64,000 bases of DNA, from assembly GCA_041748655.1 (NCBI GenBank), contig JBGTCV010000055.1, forward strand, positions 5,173 through 69,172. Direction: 5' to 3'. This document shows, piece by piece, positions 23,974 through 33,971 of this stretch (positions within the stretch are counted from its first letter, which is position 1; the number at the start of each line of letters is the position of its first letter). A model generated the notes under the pieces. It was not told the DNA's origin. It was given only the letters and a program-made list of their open reading frames with translations, and made no database searches. Both the position numbers and the translations under genes were made by a program. The stretch is from Leptofilum sp041748655 (GTDB lineage: Bacteria > Chloroflexota > Anaerolineae > Promineifilales > Promineifilaceae).

Positions 23974-26655
23974 TTAAGCCTCGCCCAACAGCCCCCGCAG
24001 CAGGCTGGCCCGGCTAAGCAGACCCACCAAACGGCCGTTTTCATCCACCACCGGCAGCCGTTTAACGCCATGCTGCATGATTAAGCGCAGCGCCTCATCC
24101 GGCGTGGCGTTGACCAAAACGGTAAAGACGGGCGTCGTCATGAGATCAACGGCCGTTTCCGTTGCCGCCAAAAAAGATGCAGAATCAGAAGATTGCCCCG
24201 TGACCAGATACCGCAAACGGCCCAGGAGGCCAGGGCTGGCAGCGTGCTGGCTGCGCTGCAACAAATCCCCATCGGTAATGATGCCCAACACCTGCTGATC
24301 CTCGTCCACCACGATGACCCGGCGGCGACGATCCTGTTCTAACGCTTGCAAAACCTCTTCCAGCGTGGCCTGGGGCGACACAGTTGGCACATCCCGATAC
24401 ATGAGACTGGCTGCGGTGGCGCTGCTGCGATCAACAGGAACTTCGCTCGTTTGATAGGTTAATGGCTCATCCAGCGATTGATGCTGCTCGATTGCCCGCA
24501 AGAGATCGACACGGCTGATCCAGCCCACCAAATGACCCCCGTCTACCACCGGCAGCCGCTTCAAGTTGTGCGCGATCATTTGCTGCATCGCCTGGTGCAG
24601 CGCCGCCGTCGCCGGAATGGTGACGACAGGCGCGGTCATCAGGTTTGCGCCGGTCACGGCCAGGTTGCTTATGGCCGCCAGCCGCTCTGTCCAATCCGCG
24701 CTGGAAGCGTCCAGGCGGGTACTCAGATCTGCCCGCCGCAGCAGATCCCCGTCGGTGATGATGCCGAGAAGACGGCCGTTTTCGGCCACCACCGGCAAAC
24801 TGCGATACCCTTTTTGCAGCAGCAGCGTCACAATGTCAGCGGCAGAGGCATCCGGCGAAACAGTGACAACTTCCGTCCGCATAACCTCGGCAACGGCCCG
24901 ATCAAGCGGGTCTGGCGTGTGGCGGTTCATTTCCATTTTTTCGGCAAAAGGAGCCAGCAGCAAGCTTTCCATAATGGGTTGTTCGGCCGTATCAGAAGCT
25001 GTACCGCTGCCAACGGTCGCCCCCAAAGCCGCAATCGCCTTATCGGCGCTCCAAAAGACATGCTCTGGCCCCAGCTCGGCCAGTACTCCGGCTCGTTCCA
25101 GCAGCAGCCGTACCCGGTCATCCATAGAGGTCAGCAGCACATCGCCGCCCCCTTTTTTCTGGCGGTGCAGAATCTCCCGGATCACCTCCACGCCGGTGGC
25201 GTCAATCAACGGCACCCCCCGAATCGACAAAATCAACGCTGTGTCTGGGGTGTCGTGGCTTTCTACAAATTCCAGCAAGCGGCGGGCCGCAGCAAAAAAG
25301 AGTGGGCCACTCAGATAGTAGACGGCGATATTCTGACCAGGATGCACAAACGGTTGCCCGGCTTCTGTCAGCCGTTCCACTTCCACTGGCTTGCGCGAAA
25401 TTTGCAGCTCGCTCATCTGCGCCATAAAAATGAGCGTGCTGATGCCAAAGCCAATCAGGATCGCCTGCGTCAAATCCAGCACGACGGTGGCGACCAGGGT
25501 AAGAGCAAAGGCGATGAGGGCATGTTTCAGGCGATGATCCAGGTAAAAGCGAATGGTGTGCCATTCATTCATGCGCCACGCCGTTACCAGCAGCACGCCA
25601 GCCAACGCGGCCAGTGGCACCTGCCCGATAATTGTGGCTAAAAGCAGCGCCGCCAGCAGCAAAATCACCCCATGCAGGATGGGAACCAGGCGGGTGACGC
25701 CATCGCTTTTGATGTTGACGCTGGTGCGAGCAATGGCGGCTGTGGCCGGCACGCCGCCAAACAGCGGAATGACGATATTACCAATGCCCTGGGCGATCAA
25801 TTCCATGTTGTTGTTCAGGCGAATGCCGGTCATGTTGCCCGCCACCGCGCCGCACAGCAGGCTTTCAATGGCGCCCAGGGCGGCAATGGACATGGCGGGC
25901 ACAACCAGATTGTTGAGGTCGGCCCAGGGAATCTGATCCAGCGTGAGCCGGTTTTCCAGTAAGATGGTGCGCGGAATGGAGCCAATCACCGGCACATCCC
26001 AATGGGTGATGACAACGACCAGCGTCGCCAGGATGATGCCGACGAGGGAACCGGGCAGCCGCTGCCCGAATTTGAAGCGTGGCCAGATGATCATGGTGGC
26101 AACGACCAGCAAGGCCAGCGAAATCGCCTCCAGGTTGGGCGTGATGCCGTGTTCGGTATAGTAGCTCAGCTTTTCGATGACGTTTTCGGCGGCCGGGGTT
26201 TGGATGCCCAGGAAGTTATCGAGCTGGCCCAGAGCAATAATAATGGCGATGCCGCTGGTGAAGCCGGAGATGACCGGCGCGGGGATGAGGGCGACGACGC
26301 GCCCCAGGCGAAAGATGCCGAGCAGGGTGAGCATAATGCCGGCCATTACGGCAGCCAGCCACATGCCCTGTAAGCCATAGCGGCTGACAAGAACGATGAG
26401 TACGGCCGACATCGCCCCGGTGGGGCCAGAAATTTGGTAAGGGGCGCCGCCCAGCAGACCAATCAAGATACCGGCGAGAACGGCCGTTACCAACCCCGCC
26501 GCCGCATCAGCCCCCGAAGCCACCCCAAACGCCAACGCCAGGGGAAGCGAAACGGCCGCAACCGTAATGCCTGCCAGCACATCTTTTTGCAGTTTGTCCC
26601 GGTTGTAACCGGCAAACTCATGCCGCCACATGCGCGGCCACTCTTGAATCATCAT
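23974..26655 (-). CDS. SulP family anion transporter with STAS and four CBS domains
   Basis: 893-residue SLC26/SulP protein. Membrane part residues about 20-430 with the SulP signature QISGPTGAMSAVL; STAS domain about 440-560 (LILSIRGVPLIDATGVEVI). Then four CBS repeats: VMRTEVVTVSPDASA, LMTAPVVTIPATAA, LMYRDVPTVSPQAT and LMTTPVFTVLVNATP, each ending in a DGDLL/RVDLL-like strand. Sulfate or bicarbonate are usual substrates; adenine-nucleotide control through the CBS pairs is likely. Start set by AGAGGTTCAAA before the ATG at 26655; the frame is open further upstream. Confidence 0.9.
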   Translation of the reverse strand: MMIQEWPRMWRHEFAGYNRDKLQKDVLAGITVAAVSLPLALAFGVASGADAAAGLVTAVLAGILIGLLGGAPYQISGPTGAMSAVLIVLVSRYGLQGMWLAAVMAGIMLTLLGIFRLGRVVALIPAPVISGFTSGIAIIIALGQLDNFLGIQTPAAENVIEKLSYYTEHGITPNLEAISLALLVVATMIIWPRFKFGQRLPGSLVGIILATLVVVITHWDVPVIGSIPRTILLENRLTLDQIPWADLNNLVVPAMSIAALGAIESLLCGAVAGNMTGIRLNNNMELIAQGIGNIVIPLFGGVPATAAIARTSVNIKSDGVTRLVPILHGVILLLAALLLATIIGQVPLAALAGVLLVTAWRMNEWHTIRFYLDHRLKHALIAFALTLVATVVLDLTQAILIGFGISTLIFMAQMSELQISRKPVEVERLTEAGQPFVHPGQNIAVYYLSGPLFFAAARRLLEFVESHDTPDTALILSIRGVPLIDATGVEVIREILHRQKKGGGDVLLTSMDDRVRLLLERAGVLAELGPEHVFWSADKAIAALGATVGSGTASDTAEQPIMESLLLAPFAEKMEMNRHTPDPLDRAVAEVMRTEVVTVSPDASAADIVTLLLQKGYRSLPVVAENGRLLGIITDGDLLRRADLSTRLDASSADWTERLAAISNLAVTGANLMTAPVVTIPATAALHQAMQQMIAHNLKRLPVVDGGHLVGWISRVDLLRAIEQHQSLDEPLTYQTSEVPVDRSSATAASLMYRDVPTVSPQATLEEVLQALEQDRRRRVIVVDEDQQVLGIITDGDLLQRSQHAASPGLLGRLRYLVTGQSSDSASFLAATETAVDLMTTPVFTVLVNATPDEALRLIMQHGVKRLPVVDENGRLVGLLSRASLLRGLLGEA

Positions 26656-26815
26656 TTTGAACCTCTTTTTGAATGATTTTTGGCGTCCGGCACGTTGTCC
26701 AAAAAAAAGACACGCAAGAGGCATGTCGTCTCATTGTTCAAATTGGGCTTCTTGTCGGTTCGTCTGGGGGATCATTGTAAGGCCATCACCCTATCCAGGC
26801 AAGGATAAATTTAAA

Positions 26816-26839
26816 GAGCCGGACGGCTGCGTCCGGCTC
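26816..26839. other. GC-rich hairpin
   Basis: GAGCCGGACG-GCTG-CGTCCGGCTC, a perfect 10-bp stem flanked by TTTAAA/TTTAA, between the divergent SulP and Ddn-like genes. There is no T-run. Role unclear. Confidence 0.5.
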
Positions 26840-26971
26840 CAGATTTAACAGCAAAAGAGTGTGTGAAAACGGCCGTTGCCGCCCCCGCCCAGCCCACCCT
26901 GATGAGCACGGCGACCAGCCGCGTGGTTGCGATTGAAATCACAGATGAGGACAAGTAAAATCGAGGCCATC

Positions 26972-27478
26972 ATGACAAGTTCTACCCAGAAAAATTGGCT
27001 GCAAAAGATCAACACACGTATTGCCATGTCGGCCGTGGGGGCGCAGATTTCGGCGCGGACGATGCATCATCTGGATCGTTTGGCGCTGCGGCTGAGCAAC
27101 GGCCGTTTCACTGCCGCCAGCCTCCTGACCGGACTGCAAATTCTCAGCCTCACCACCACCGGAGCCAAAAGTGGCCAGCCGCGGACCGTGCCGCTGGTAG
27201 CCATTCCCCACGAAAATGATCAGCTCATTCTAATTGCTTCCAACTGGGGCCAGGCGAAGCACCCGGCCTGGTATTACAACATTTTGGCCTGGCCCCAGGT
27301 GGTTGTGGTTAGAAACGGCCGTTCCCAACCTCACCACGCCCACGAAACCAAAGGACCCGAACGAGACGCGTGCTGGCAAATCGCCCTGCAAACCTACCCA
27401 GGCTACGCCGCATATGAACAACGCACCTCCCGCCAGATTCCCGTCATTTTACTGACACCCTTACCCACTGTTTCCTAA
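26972..27478 (+). CDS. Ddn-like nitroreductase / deazaflavin-dependent oxidoreductase family protein
   Basis: 168-residue split-barrel protein. ILSLTTTGAKSGQPRTVPLVAIP and LILIASNWGQAKHPAWYYNILAWPQVVV match the F420-binding Ddn/FDOR family (DUF385). F420 dependence cannot be shown here, and heme or FMN relatives exist. ATG 26972 chosen for GAGGCCATC upstream; the frame opens at 26927. Its TAA overlaps the stop codon of the convergent ppdK by two bases. Confidence 0.82.
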   Translation: MTSSTQKNWLQKINTRIAMSAVGAQISARTMHHLDRLALRLSNGRFTAASLLTGLQILSLTTTGAKSGQPRTVPLVAIPHENDQLILIASNWGQAKHPAWYYNILAWPQVVVVRNGRSQPHHAHETKGPERDACWQIALQTYPGYAAYEQRTSRQIPVILLTPLPTVS

Positions 27479-30159
27479 TTCTTTAAAGCCGCCTGCGCCG
27501 CCGCCAGCCGGGCAATCGGCACCCGGTAGGGTGAGCAGCTGACGTAGTTCAGCCCCACCTTCTGGCAAAAGGCAATGCTGCGCGGCTCGCCGCCGTGTTC
27601 GCCGCAAATGCCGGTTTTGAGGTCTGGTTTGGTCTGACGGCCCCGCTCTACCCCCAGCTGCACCAGTTCGCCCACACCACTCTGGTCCAATACCTGGAAC
27701 GGATCGTCTGCCAGCACCTTTTCACTGACGTAATGGGAGAGAAAACGGCCGCTGTCGTCCCGGCTCAGCCCAAAGGTGGTTTGTGTCAGATCATTGGTGC
27801 CAAAGCTGAAAAAGTCGGCGTGTTCGGCAATGCGGTGGGCCATCAGCGCCGCCCGTGGCAGCTCGATCATCGTGCCAATCTGGTAAGCCATCGTCATGCC
27901 ATACGCGCCCAGCACCTCTTCCGCCACCCGGCTGACTACCGCCCGCTGGTGGCGCAGCTCCGTCTCCACCGAAACCAGCGGAATCATAATTTCAGGGATG
28001 ACGTTGACCCCCTGCGCCTGCGCCTGGCACGCCGCTTCCATGATGGCCCGCGTCTGCATCTCGGTCACTTCCGGGTAAACCAGCCCCAAGCGGCAGCCGC
28101 GATGGCCCAGCATCGGGTTCGCCTCGCGCAGTTGGGACACGCGATGCAGCAGCTGCTCTTTTTCCCAAATCTGGCGCAGCAGCTGGTCCATGTGGGCAAA
28201 GGTGTCTACCTGCTGCGTTTGCAGCTTCAGTTCGTACAGTTCGGCTTGCAGCTCCTCGAAGTTGGGCAGAAATTCGTGCAGCGGCGGGTCCAGCAGGCGG
28301 ATGGTGACGGGCAGGCCGTCCATTGCCTGGAAAATCTCTAAAAAGTCGTGGCGCTGGATGGGCAGCAGCTTGTCCAGGGCAACCTGACGGGCGGCCAAAT
28401 CAGTTGCCAAAATCATTTCGCGCATAATGGCCAGCCGCTCCTCGCCAAAAAACATATGCTCCGTGCGGCAGAGGCCGATCCCTTCTGCGCCAAAATCGCG
28501 GGCGACGGTGGCGTCGTGGCCGGTGTCGGCGTTGGCCCGCACGCCCAGCTGGCGCACCGCGTCGGCCCAACCCATAAGGGTGTGGTAGTGGGCGCCCAGC
28601 TCTGGCTGCCTGGTTTCCACCTGGCCCAGCAGCACGGTGCCGGTGGAGCCATCGATAGTGATCCAGTCGCCGCGCCGCACTTTGTGGTCATCGGCATAAA
28701 AGTAGCCTTCTTCTTCGCTGATCTCGATGTCGCCAGCACCGACGATGCAGGGAGTGCCCATGCCGCGAGCCACCACGGCGGCGTGGGAGGTCATGCCGCC
28801 GCGTGCCGTCAGAATGGCTTCGGCCACCACCATGCCGTGGAAGTCATCGGGGCTGGTTTCGTGGCGGACGAGGATGACGGGATGGCCCTGTTCGCTGTAG
28901 CTGACGGCCTCGTCGGGGGTAAGCACCACCTTGCCTGAGGCGGCTCCTGGGCTGGCGGGTAGGCCGGTGGCGATGACGGTGGCGTCGGCGTCGGGATCGA
29001 CGGTGGGGTGGAGAAGCTGGTCTAGCTGATTGGCTTCTACGCGAAGTACGGCCGTTTCCCGATCAATCACCCCCTCCGCCACCATATCCACGGCAATGGC
29101 CACGGCCGCCGCCCCGGTGCGCTTACCGGTGCGCGTCTGTAAAATCCACAGCTTGCCCTGCTCGATGGTGAACTCAATGTCCTGCATATCGCGGTAATGG
29201 CTCTCCAGCCGCTGGGTGATGGCCATGAGCTGTTCGTACGATTTTGGCAGCTCGTCGGCCATCTCGTGGATCGATTTGGGGGTGCGAATGCCGGCCACCA
29301 CATCTTCTCCCTGGGCGTTGAGCAGGTATTCGCCAAACACTTTCTTTTCGCCGGTGGCCGGGTTGCGGGTAAAGGCGACGCCAGTGCCGCTGTCCCAGCC
29401 CATGTTGCCAAAGACCATAGATTGAACGTTTACGGCCGTTCCCAAATCATCCGCAATGCGGTGAATGCGGCGGTAATCGATAGCGCGACGGCCGTTCCAG
29501 GAGTCAAACACGGCGGCAATGGCCATGCGCAGCTGCTCGTATGGGTCCTGGGGGAATTCGTTGCCGTGCTGGTCGGTGAAGATGATGCGCTTGTAAACGG
29601 TGATCAGCTCATCCAGCTGCGCTTCGCTCAGATCCGTGTCGCGACCAGAGCTGGTTTGCACCTTGAAGCGCTCCAGAGCGCGGGCAAATTTGTCGCCAGA
29701 CACCTTCATCACAATGGAGCCAAACATGGCGATGAAACGGCGGTAGGCGTCCAGGGCAAAGCGGCGGTTGCTGGTGAGATGGGCCAACCCTTCCACCGTT
29801 TCGTCGTTCAGGCCGAGGTTGAGCACGGTGTCCATCATGCCGGGCATGGAGGTGGCTGCGCCGGAGCGCACGGAAACGAGCAGCGGATTTTGGCTGTTGC
29901 CGAACTGTTTACCGGTGTCGGCCTCTACCTGGGTGAGGGCAGCCTGGGCCTGGGACCACATCCCTTCAGGGAACTGGTTTTCGTATTGGGCATAGGCGTT
30001 GCACGCTTCGGTGGTGATGGTGAAGCCGGGGGGCACGGGCAGGCCAGCCTGGGTCATTTCGGCCACATTGGCCCCTTTGCCGCCCAGCAGCGGCTTCATT
30101 TCGGCACGTCCTTCGGTAAACAAGTAAACCCATTTGTGATCGCGCTGCTCGTATAACAT
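27475..30159 (-). CDS. ppdK: pyruvate, phosphate dikinase
   Basis: 894-residue PPDK interconverting pyruvate + ATP + Pi with PEP + AMP + PPi. The N-terminal ATP-grasp region (LLGGKGANVAEMTQAGLPVPPGFTI) is followed by the swivelling His domain with TARGGMTSHAAVVARGMGTPC (catalytic His near residue 455) and the C-terminal PEP/pyruvate TIM barrel with NPMLGHRGCRLG, FGTNDLTQTT and GICGEHGGEP. Start at 30159 because GAGGAGAATAAA precedes it. A usual gluconeogenic or PEP-supply enzyme in anaerobes; no PPDK regulatory protein is seen nearby. Confidence 0.96.
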   Translation of the reverse strand: MLYEQRDHKWVYLFTEGRAEMKPLLGGKGANVAEMTQAGLPVPPGFTITTEACNAYAQYENQFPEGMWSQAQAALTQVEADTGKQFGNSQNPLLVSVRSGAATSMPGMMDTVLNLGLNDETVEGLAHLTSNRRFALDAYRRFIAMFGSIVMKVSGDKFARALERFKVQTSSGRDTDLSEAQLDELITVYKRIIFTDQHGNEFPQDPYEQLRMAIAAVFDSWNGRRAIDYRRIHRIADDLGTAVNVQSMVFGNMGWDSGTGVAFTRNPATGEKKVFGEYLLNAQGEDVVAGIRTPKSIHEMADELPKSYEQLMAITQRLESHYRDMQDIEFTIEQGKLWILQTRTGKRTGAAAVAIAVDMVAEGVIDRETAVLRVEANQLDQLLHPTVDPDADATVIATGLPASPGAASGKVVLTPDEAVSYSEQGHPVILVRHETSPDDFHGMVVAEAILTARGGMTSHAAVVARGMGTPCIVGAGDIEISEEEGYFYADDHKVRRGDWITIDGSTGTVLLGQVETRQPELGAHYHTLMGWADAVRQLGVRANADTGHDATVARDFGAEGIGLCRTEHMFFGEERLAIMREMILATDLAARQVALDKLLPIQRHDFLEIFQAMDGLPVTIRLLDPPLHEFLPNFEELQAELYELKLQTQQVDTFAHMDQLLRQIWEKEQLLHRVSQLREANPMLGHRGCRLGLVYPEVTEMQTRAIMEAACQAQAQGVNVIPEIMIPLVSVETELRHQRAVVSRVAEEVLGAYGMTMAYQIGTMIELPRAALMAHRIAEHADFFSFGTNDLTQTTFGLSRDDSGRFLSHYVSEKVLADDPFQVLDQSGVGELVQLGVERGRQTKPDLKTGICGEHGGEPRSIAFCQKVGLNYVSCSPYRVPIARLAAAQAALKN

Positions 30160-30174
30160 TTTATTCTCCTCGTA

Positions 30175-30243
30175 AATGGGACACAGATAAACGCAGATTT
30201 TCACAGATTATTATCTGCGTTTATCTGTGTTCATCTGTGTCCC
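30175..30243. repeat. type D palindromic repeat
   Basis: GGGACACAGATAAACGCAGA and its inverted TCTGCGTTTATCTGTGTTC copy form a long hairpin just upstream of ppdK, close to its ribosome site. Confidence 0.75.
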
Positions 30244-30683
30244 TTTCATTCTTGGTGTTGAGCTTGCGCTCATGTTGTCTGTCCTGAAAATAAGGCTGGT
30301 GGCTGGTGGCTGGTGCGAACCACTAGCCACCAGCCACCAACATCTATTTTCTTGTTATTATACAGGGAAGTAACGGCCGTTTCCCAAACAAGATAGTACA
30401 GGGATGCAGACGAACAGCGTCACAAAACTGTTTTATCAAAGCAGCTATTGTTTTTGTGCTGGCTGTTGTACAATGCGCATCTCGCATAAAAAAAGTATAA
30501 AGAATTTGACTCTGGCGAAAATCGAATATCTGTCCAGTAACGAATGATGGGTTATTTGCCCTGCGCCTCAGTTTGGCATTGAATACTAATTTAAGCGCAA
30601 TGCGCTTGCAGCTCACCTCTTTACTACCCCGCGCTGTGTGTCTGCCGAATTATGTTCATATCGTTTTTTTGAGGATGAAACCG
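30205..30683. other. intergenic region between ppdK and the sensor kinase
   Basis: 479 bases between divergent genes. It holds the right arm of the type D repeat, a 15-base perfect inverted repeat (TGGTGGCTGGTGGCT at 30297-30311 and its complement at 30325-30339) and one ACGGCCGT octamer at about 30372. A weak TTGACT...TATCTG promoter candidate lies near 30507. No coding sequence recognised. Confidence 0.6.
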
Positions 30684-33600
30684 ATGAAGGCTTTCATATC
30701 TGAATCTGAATCAATCCGTATTCCATTTATCTACGCCATATTTGGCTTAATATGGATCATGCTGACGGATCGACTGCTTTATTTAGTGGGGCTCGATTTA
30801 AGAAGCACCCTTTATTGGCAAACCTATAAAGGTTGGCTTTTTGTGGGTCTTAGCACGTTGATTATTCATTGGCTTGTTTCCCGGTCTATCCGGCAAAATC
30901 AGACCGCCAAGGAAGCTCTGGCCCAGAGCGAAAAGCTGTACCGCCTGCTTTTTGAAAACAACCCGCTGCCGATGTGGGCGTATGATTTGCAAAGCCTGGC
31001 TTTTTTAGAAGTGAATGGCGCAGCCATTGATAAATATGGCTACTCGCGCACCGAATTTTTGGATTCGACACTGAAAGATATTCGCCCGGCAGAAGATATC
31101 CCTTTGCTGCTAGAGAATGTGGCCCATACAAAAAAGCGCCTGAACTTTGCCGGTGAATGGCGACATCGGCGCAAGGATGGCGTGGTATTTCCGGTGGAGA
31201 TTGTGTCGCATGAGCTGGTTTACAACGGCCGTTCCGCCCGCCTCGTCGTTGCCAAAGACCTTACCGAACAAAAACAGCTTGAAGCTGAACGAAACAAAGT
31301 GTTCCAGCGCAACCAGGCGCTGGTTCAAGCGCTGGGCGAAATTGTGTATGAGTGGACACCTGAGGTTGATGAAGTGATCTGGGCCGGTGACTGTCAGCGC
31401 ATTCTGGGTTATTCAGCAGACGAGATGGGAGACACAACGGCCGTTTGGGAAGAAAAAATCCATCCAGATGACCGTGACCGTGTCAGGCAGGACATGCAAA
31501 ACGCCCTCAGAGCGCAGCGAAATTTAGAGAGTGAATACCGCTTTCGCCAGAAAGATGGCGTCTATCGCTGGATGCATGATAGAAGCGTATTGACCCTCGA
31601 TGAGCAAGGCAAACTGGAAAAAGTGGTGGGGGTCTTTCTGGATATCGACGAGCGTAAACGAACGGAAGAAGCGCTCCGCCAAAGCGAGGATCGTTTTCGG
31701 ACCGCTATTGAATTTGCCCCCTTCCCCATCATCATTCATGCAGAAGATGGGGAGGTGTTGGCTTTAAGCCAGACCTGGCTGGACATCACCGGTTACACGC
31801 CCGCTGAAATTCCTACCGTTGACGCCTGGACTGAACGCGCCTATGGTCAGCGCCAGCCGCAGGTTATGGCTGTCATTGAGCGTTTGTATGCGCTGAATGA
31901 ACGGGTGGATGAAGGTGAGTTTGTCATCACCTGTAAAGATGGTTCGCAGCGCATCTGGGAGTTTAGCTCCACGCCGTTGGGTCGTTTGCCAGACGGCCGT
32001 CGCAGTGTCATCAGCATTGCGGTAGACGTTACCGAACGCAAAACCGCAGAAAAACAGCTGCATTTGCAAAGCAGCGCCCTGGACGCAGCCGCCAACGGCA
32101 TCGTTATTACCGACATTCATGGCGCTATCGAGTGGGCCAATCCGGCATTCTCAGAATTAACTGGCTACCCGTTAGCAGAAGCGTTGGGCAAAAATCCTAG
32201 AGATTTGGTTAAGTCGGGCGAACATGACCAGGCGTTTTATGAATCGCTCTGGCATACCATTCTCAGCGGCAATATCTGGCGGGGCGAGCTCATCAATCAG
32301 CGCAAAGATGGCACTAACTATTTTGAAGAAGAGGCCATTACGCCGGTTTGGGATGAAAACGGCGAAATGACCCACTTTATCGCCATTAAACAAGACATTA
32401 CCGAACGCAAGCAAGCGGAAAGAGAACGGGAACGTCTGTTAGAACAGATGCAGGCTCAGGCGGAACAGATGAACCAGATTATGCGGAGCGTGCCGGAAGG
32501 CATCTTTCTGCTGGATCTGGATGGGCAGATTTTGGTGGCCAATTCCCATGCCCAGGAATGCCTGGCTTTTTTGGCCAATGTCACCGTGGGCGATCAGCTA
32601 ACCGGTCTGGGCGAGCTTTCTCTAGCTGCTTTGCTGGCAGCGCCAGCCAGGAGTAACTGGCACGAAATAAAGGTAAAAGATCAGATCTTTGAGCTGATTG
32701 CGCAACCGGTTGAATCTGGGCCTGTTTCTCAGGGCTGGGCTGTGTTACTGCGGCAGGTGACGGAACAAAAACGGCTGGAACAGCAGTTTCAGCGGCAGGA
32801 ACGGCTGGCGGCTATTGGTCACCTGGCAGCGGGTATTGCTCACGATTTTAATAACCTGATGGCTGTTATCTTGCTGTACGCCCAGATGCTGGAACGTTCT
32901 CCCAGGCTTATTGCAAAAGAGCGATCTCAGCTGGCTACAATTAGCCAACAGGCCAAGCGTGCGGCACTGCTCATTGAGCAAATTCTGGACTTTAGCCGCC
33001 GGGCTGTTTTTGAGCGACGGCCGTTAGATTTGCTGATTATCCTGAAAGAAGAAGTGAAGCTGCTCAAGCGGACGCTGCCAGAGAATATGGAGCTTGCGCT
33101 GCTGGCCGAACCTGAAAATTACGTGGTGCTGGCCGACCCAACCCGCATTCAGCAAACGATTATGAATCTGGCGGTGAACGCCCGCGACGCCATGCCCGCT
33201 GGCGGCCATCTGAAGTTTGAACTGTCTCATTTGCAGGTGAACAGCCACAAGACAGCCCCTTTGCCCACCATGCTGCCGGGTCGCTGGGTACGGCTCTCGG
33301 TGACGGATACAGGGTCGGGGATTGAGCCTGAACTGCTTGATCGTATCTTTGAACCCTTTGTCACCACTAAGGAACCAGGTAAAGGTACGGGGCTGGGATT
33401 GTCGCAGGTTCATGGCATTGTAGCCCAGCATGACGGGTTTATTGCGGTAAGCAGCCAGGTGGGGCAAGGCACGACGATTGATATTTACCTGCCAACTTTA
33501 GTGATCGAGGCGGCAACGGCGGCAACGGCCGTACCGGATATGTTGGAAACGGCCGTTTTCGGCCAGGGGCAGCGCCTGCTGGTCATCGAAGATGAACCCG

Positions 33601-33938
33601 CGCTGCGCAGTGCCCTGGTAGAAAGCCTGACGCTGTGGCAGTATGAAGTGTTGCAAACCACCAATGGGGAAGAAGCACTGGAACTTCTGGCACGGGGAAC
33701 AAAGGTTGATTTGATTCTTAGCGATGTCATCATGCCCAAGATGGGCGGGGTGGCGTTTGTGGAAGCGCTGCGCCAGATGGGGCTAAAAACCAGGGTGATC
33801 TTCATCACGGGGCACCCGTTGAACATGGATTCCAGCACGCTGCAAGCGCTGGGCGTGCCCGAAGTGCTGCCCAAACCCATCCAGCCCACCCAACTGAGCC
33901 AGGCCATTGCCGCTGCCTTGAACGATGACAACGATTAA
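30684..33938 (+). CDS. membrane hybrid histidine kinase with five PAS domains and a receiver
   Basis: 1084-residue sensor. Two membrane helices (about 12-35 and 50-70) are followed by five PAS domains (starting LYRLLFENNPLPMWAYD, RNQALVQALGEIVYEWT, SEDRFRTAIEFAPFPII, SALDAAANGIVITD and QIMRSVPEGIFLLD), then HisKA with phospho-acceptor AAGIAHDFNNLMAVI, an HATPase with NLAVNARDAMPAGG and GTGLGLSQVHGIV, and a receiver with phospho-acceptor Asp in LILSDVIMPKMGG. The HDFNN form suits self-contained kinase-receiver hybrids. ATG 30684 has GAGG nine bases upstream; 30675 is an alternative. No partner regulator adjoins; input signal unknown. Confidence 0.92.
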   Translation: MKAFISESESIRIPFIYAIFGLIWIMLTDRLLYLVGLDLRSTLYWQTYKGWLFVGLSTLIIHWLVSRSIRQNQTAKEALAQSEKLYRLLFENNPLPMWAYDLQSLAFLEVNGAAIDKYGYSRTEFLDSTLKDIRPAEDIPLLLENVAHTKKRLNFAGEWRHRRKDGVVFPVEIVSHELVYNGRSARLVVAKDLTEQKQLEAERNKVFQRNQALVQALGEIVYEWTPEVDEVIWAGDCQRILGYSADEMGDTTAVWEEKIHPDDRDRVRQDMQNALRAQRNLESEYRFRQKDGVYRWMHDRSVLTLDEQGKLEKVVGVFLDIDERKRTEEALRQSEDRFRTAIEFAPFPIIIHAEDGEVLALSQTWLDITGYTPAEIPTVDAWTERAYGQRQPQVMAVIERLYALNERVDEGEFVITCKDGSQRIWEFSSTPLGRLPDGRRSVISIAVDVTERKTAEKQLHLQSSALDAAANGIVITDIHGAIEWANPAFSELTGYPLAEALGKNPRDLVKSGEHDQAFYESLWHTILSGNIWRGELINQRKDGTNYFEEEAITPVWDENGEMTHFIAIKQDITERKQAERERERLLEQMQAQAEQMNQIMRSVPEGIFLLDLDGQILVANSHAQECLAFLANVTVGDQLTGLGELSLAALLAAPARSNWHEIKVKDQIFELIAQPVESGPVSQGWAVLLRQVTEQKRLEQQFQRQERLAAIGHLAAGIAHDFNNLMAVILLYAQMLERSPRLIAKERSQLATISQQAKRAALLIEQILDFSRRAVFERRPLDLLIILKEEVKLLKRTLPENMELALLAEPENYVVLADPTRIQQTIMNLAVNARDAMPAGGHLKFELSHLQVNSHKTAPLPTMLPGRWVRLSVTDTGSGIEPELLDRIFEPFVTTKEPGKGTGLGLSQVHGIVAQHDGFIAVSSQVGQGTTIDIYLPTLVIEAATAATAVPDMLETAVFGQGQRLLVIEDEPALRSALVESLTLWQYEVLQTTNGEEALELLARGTKVDLILSDVIMPKMGGVAFVEALRQMGLKTRVIFITGHPLNMDSSTLQALGVPEVLPKPIQPTQLSQAIAAALNDDND
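33526..33559. repeat. example of the genome-wide ACGGCCGT palindrome (HIP1-like)
   Basis: Two copies of ACGGCCGT within 34 bases, in the linker of the hybrid kinase gene. The octamer occurs about 120 times by hand count across the window, in genes on both strands and in gaps; often extended to GGAAACGGCCGTTTCC-like longer palindromes. In coding DNA it yields Asn-Gly-Arg, Thr-Ala-Val or Arg-Pro-(Phe/Leu) according to frame. Confidence 0.9.
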
Positions 33939-33971
33939 CGTCAGGCGGCTTTCCTGCCGTCCGTAGGCAGA

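Noticed and set aside
30297..30339. Intrinsic terminator between ppdK and the sensor kinase
   Set aside because: The genes diverge, so there is no transcript end here; treated as a palindromic repeat.
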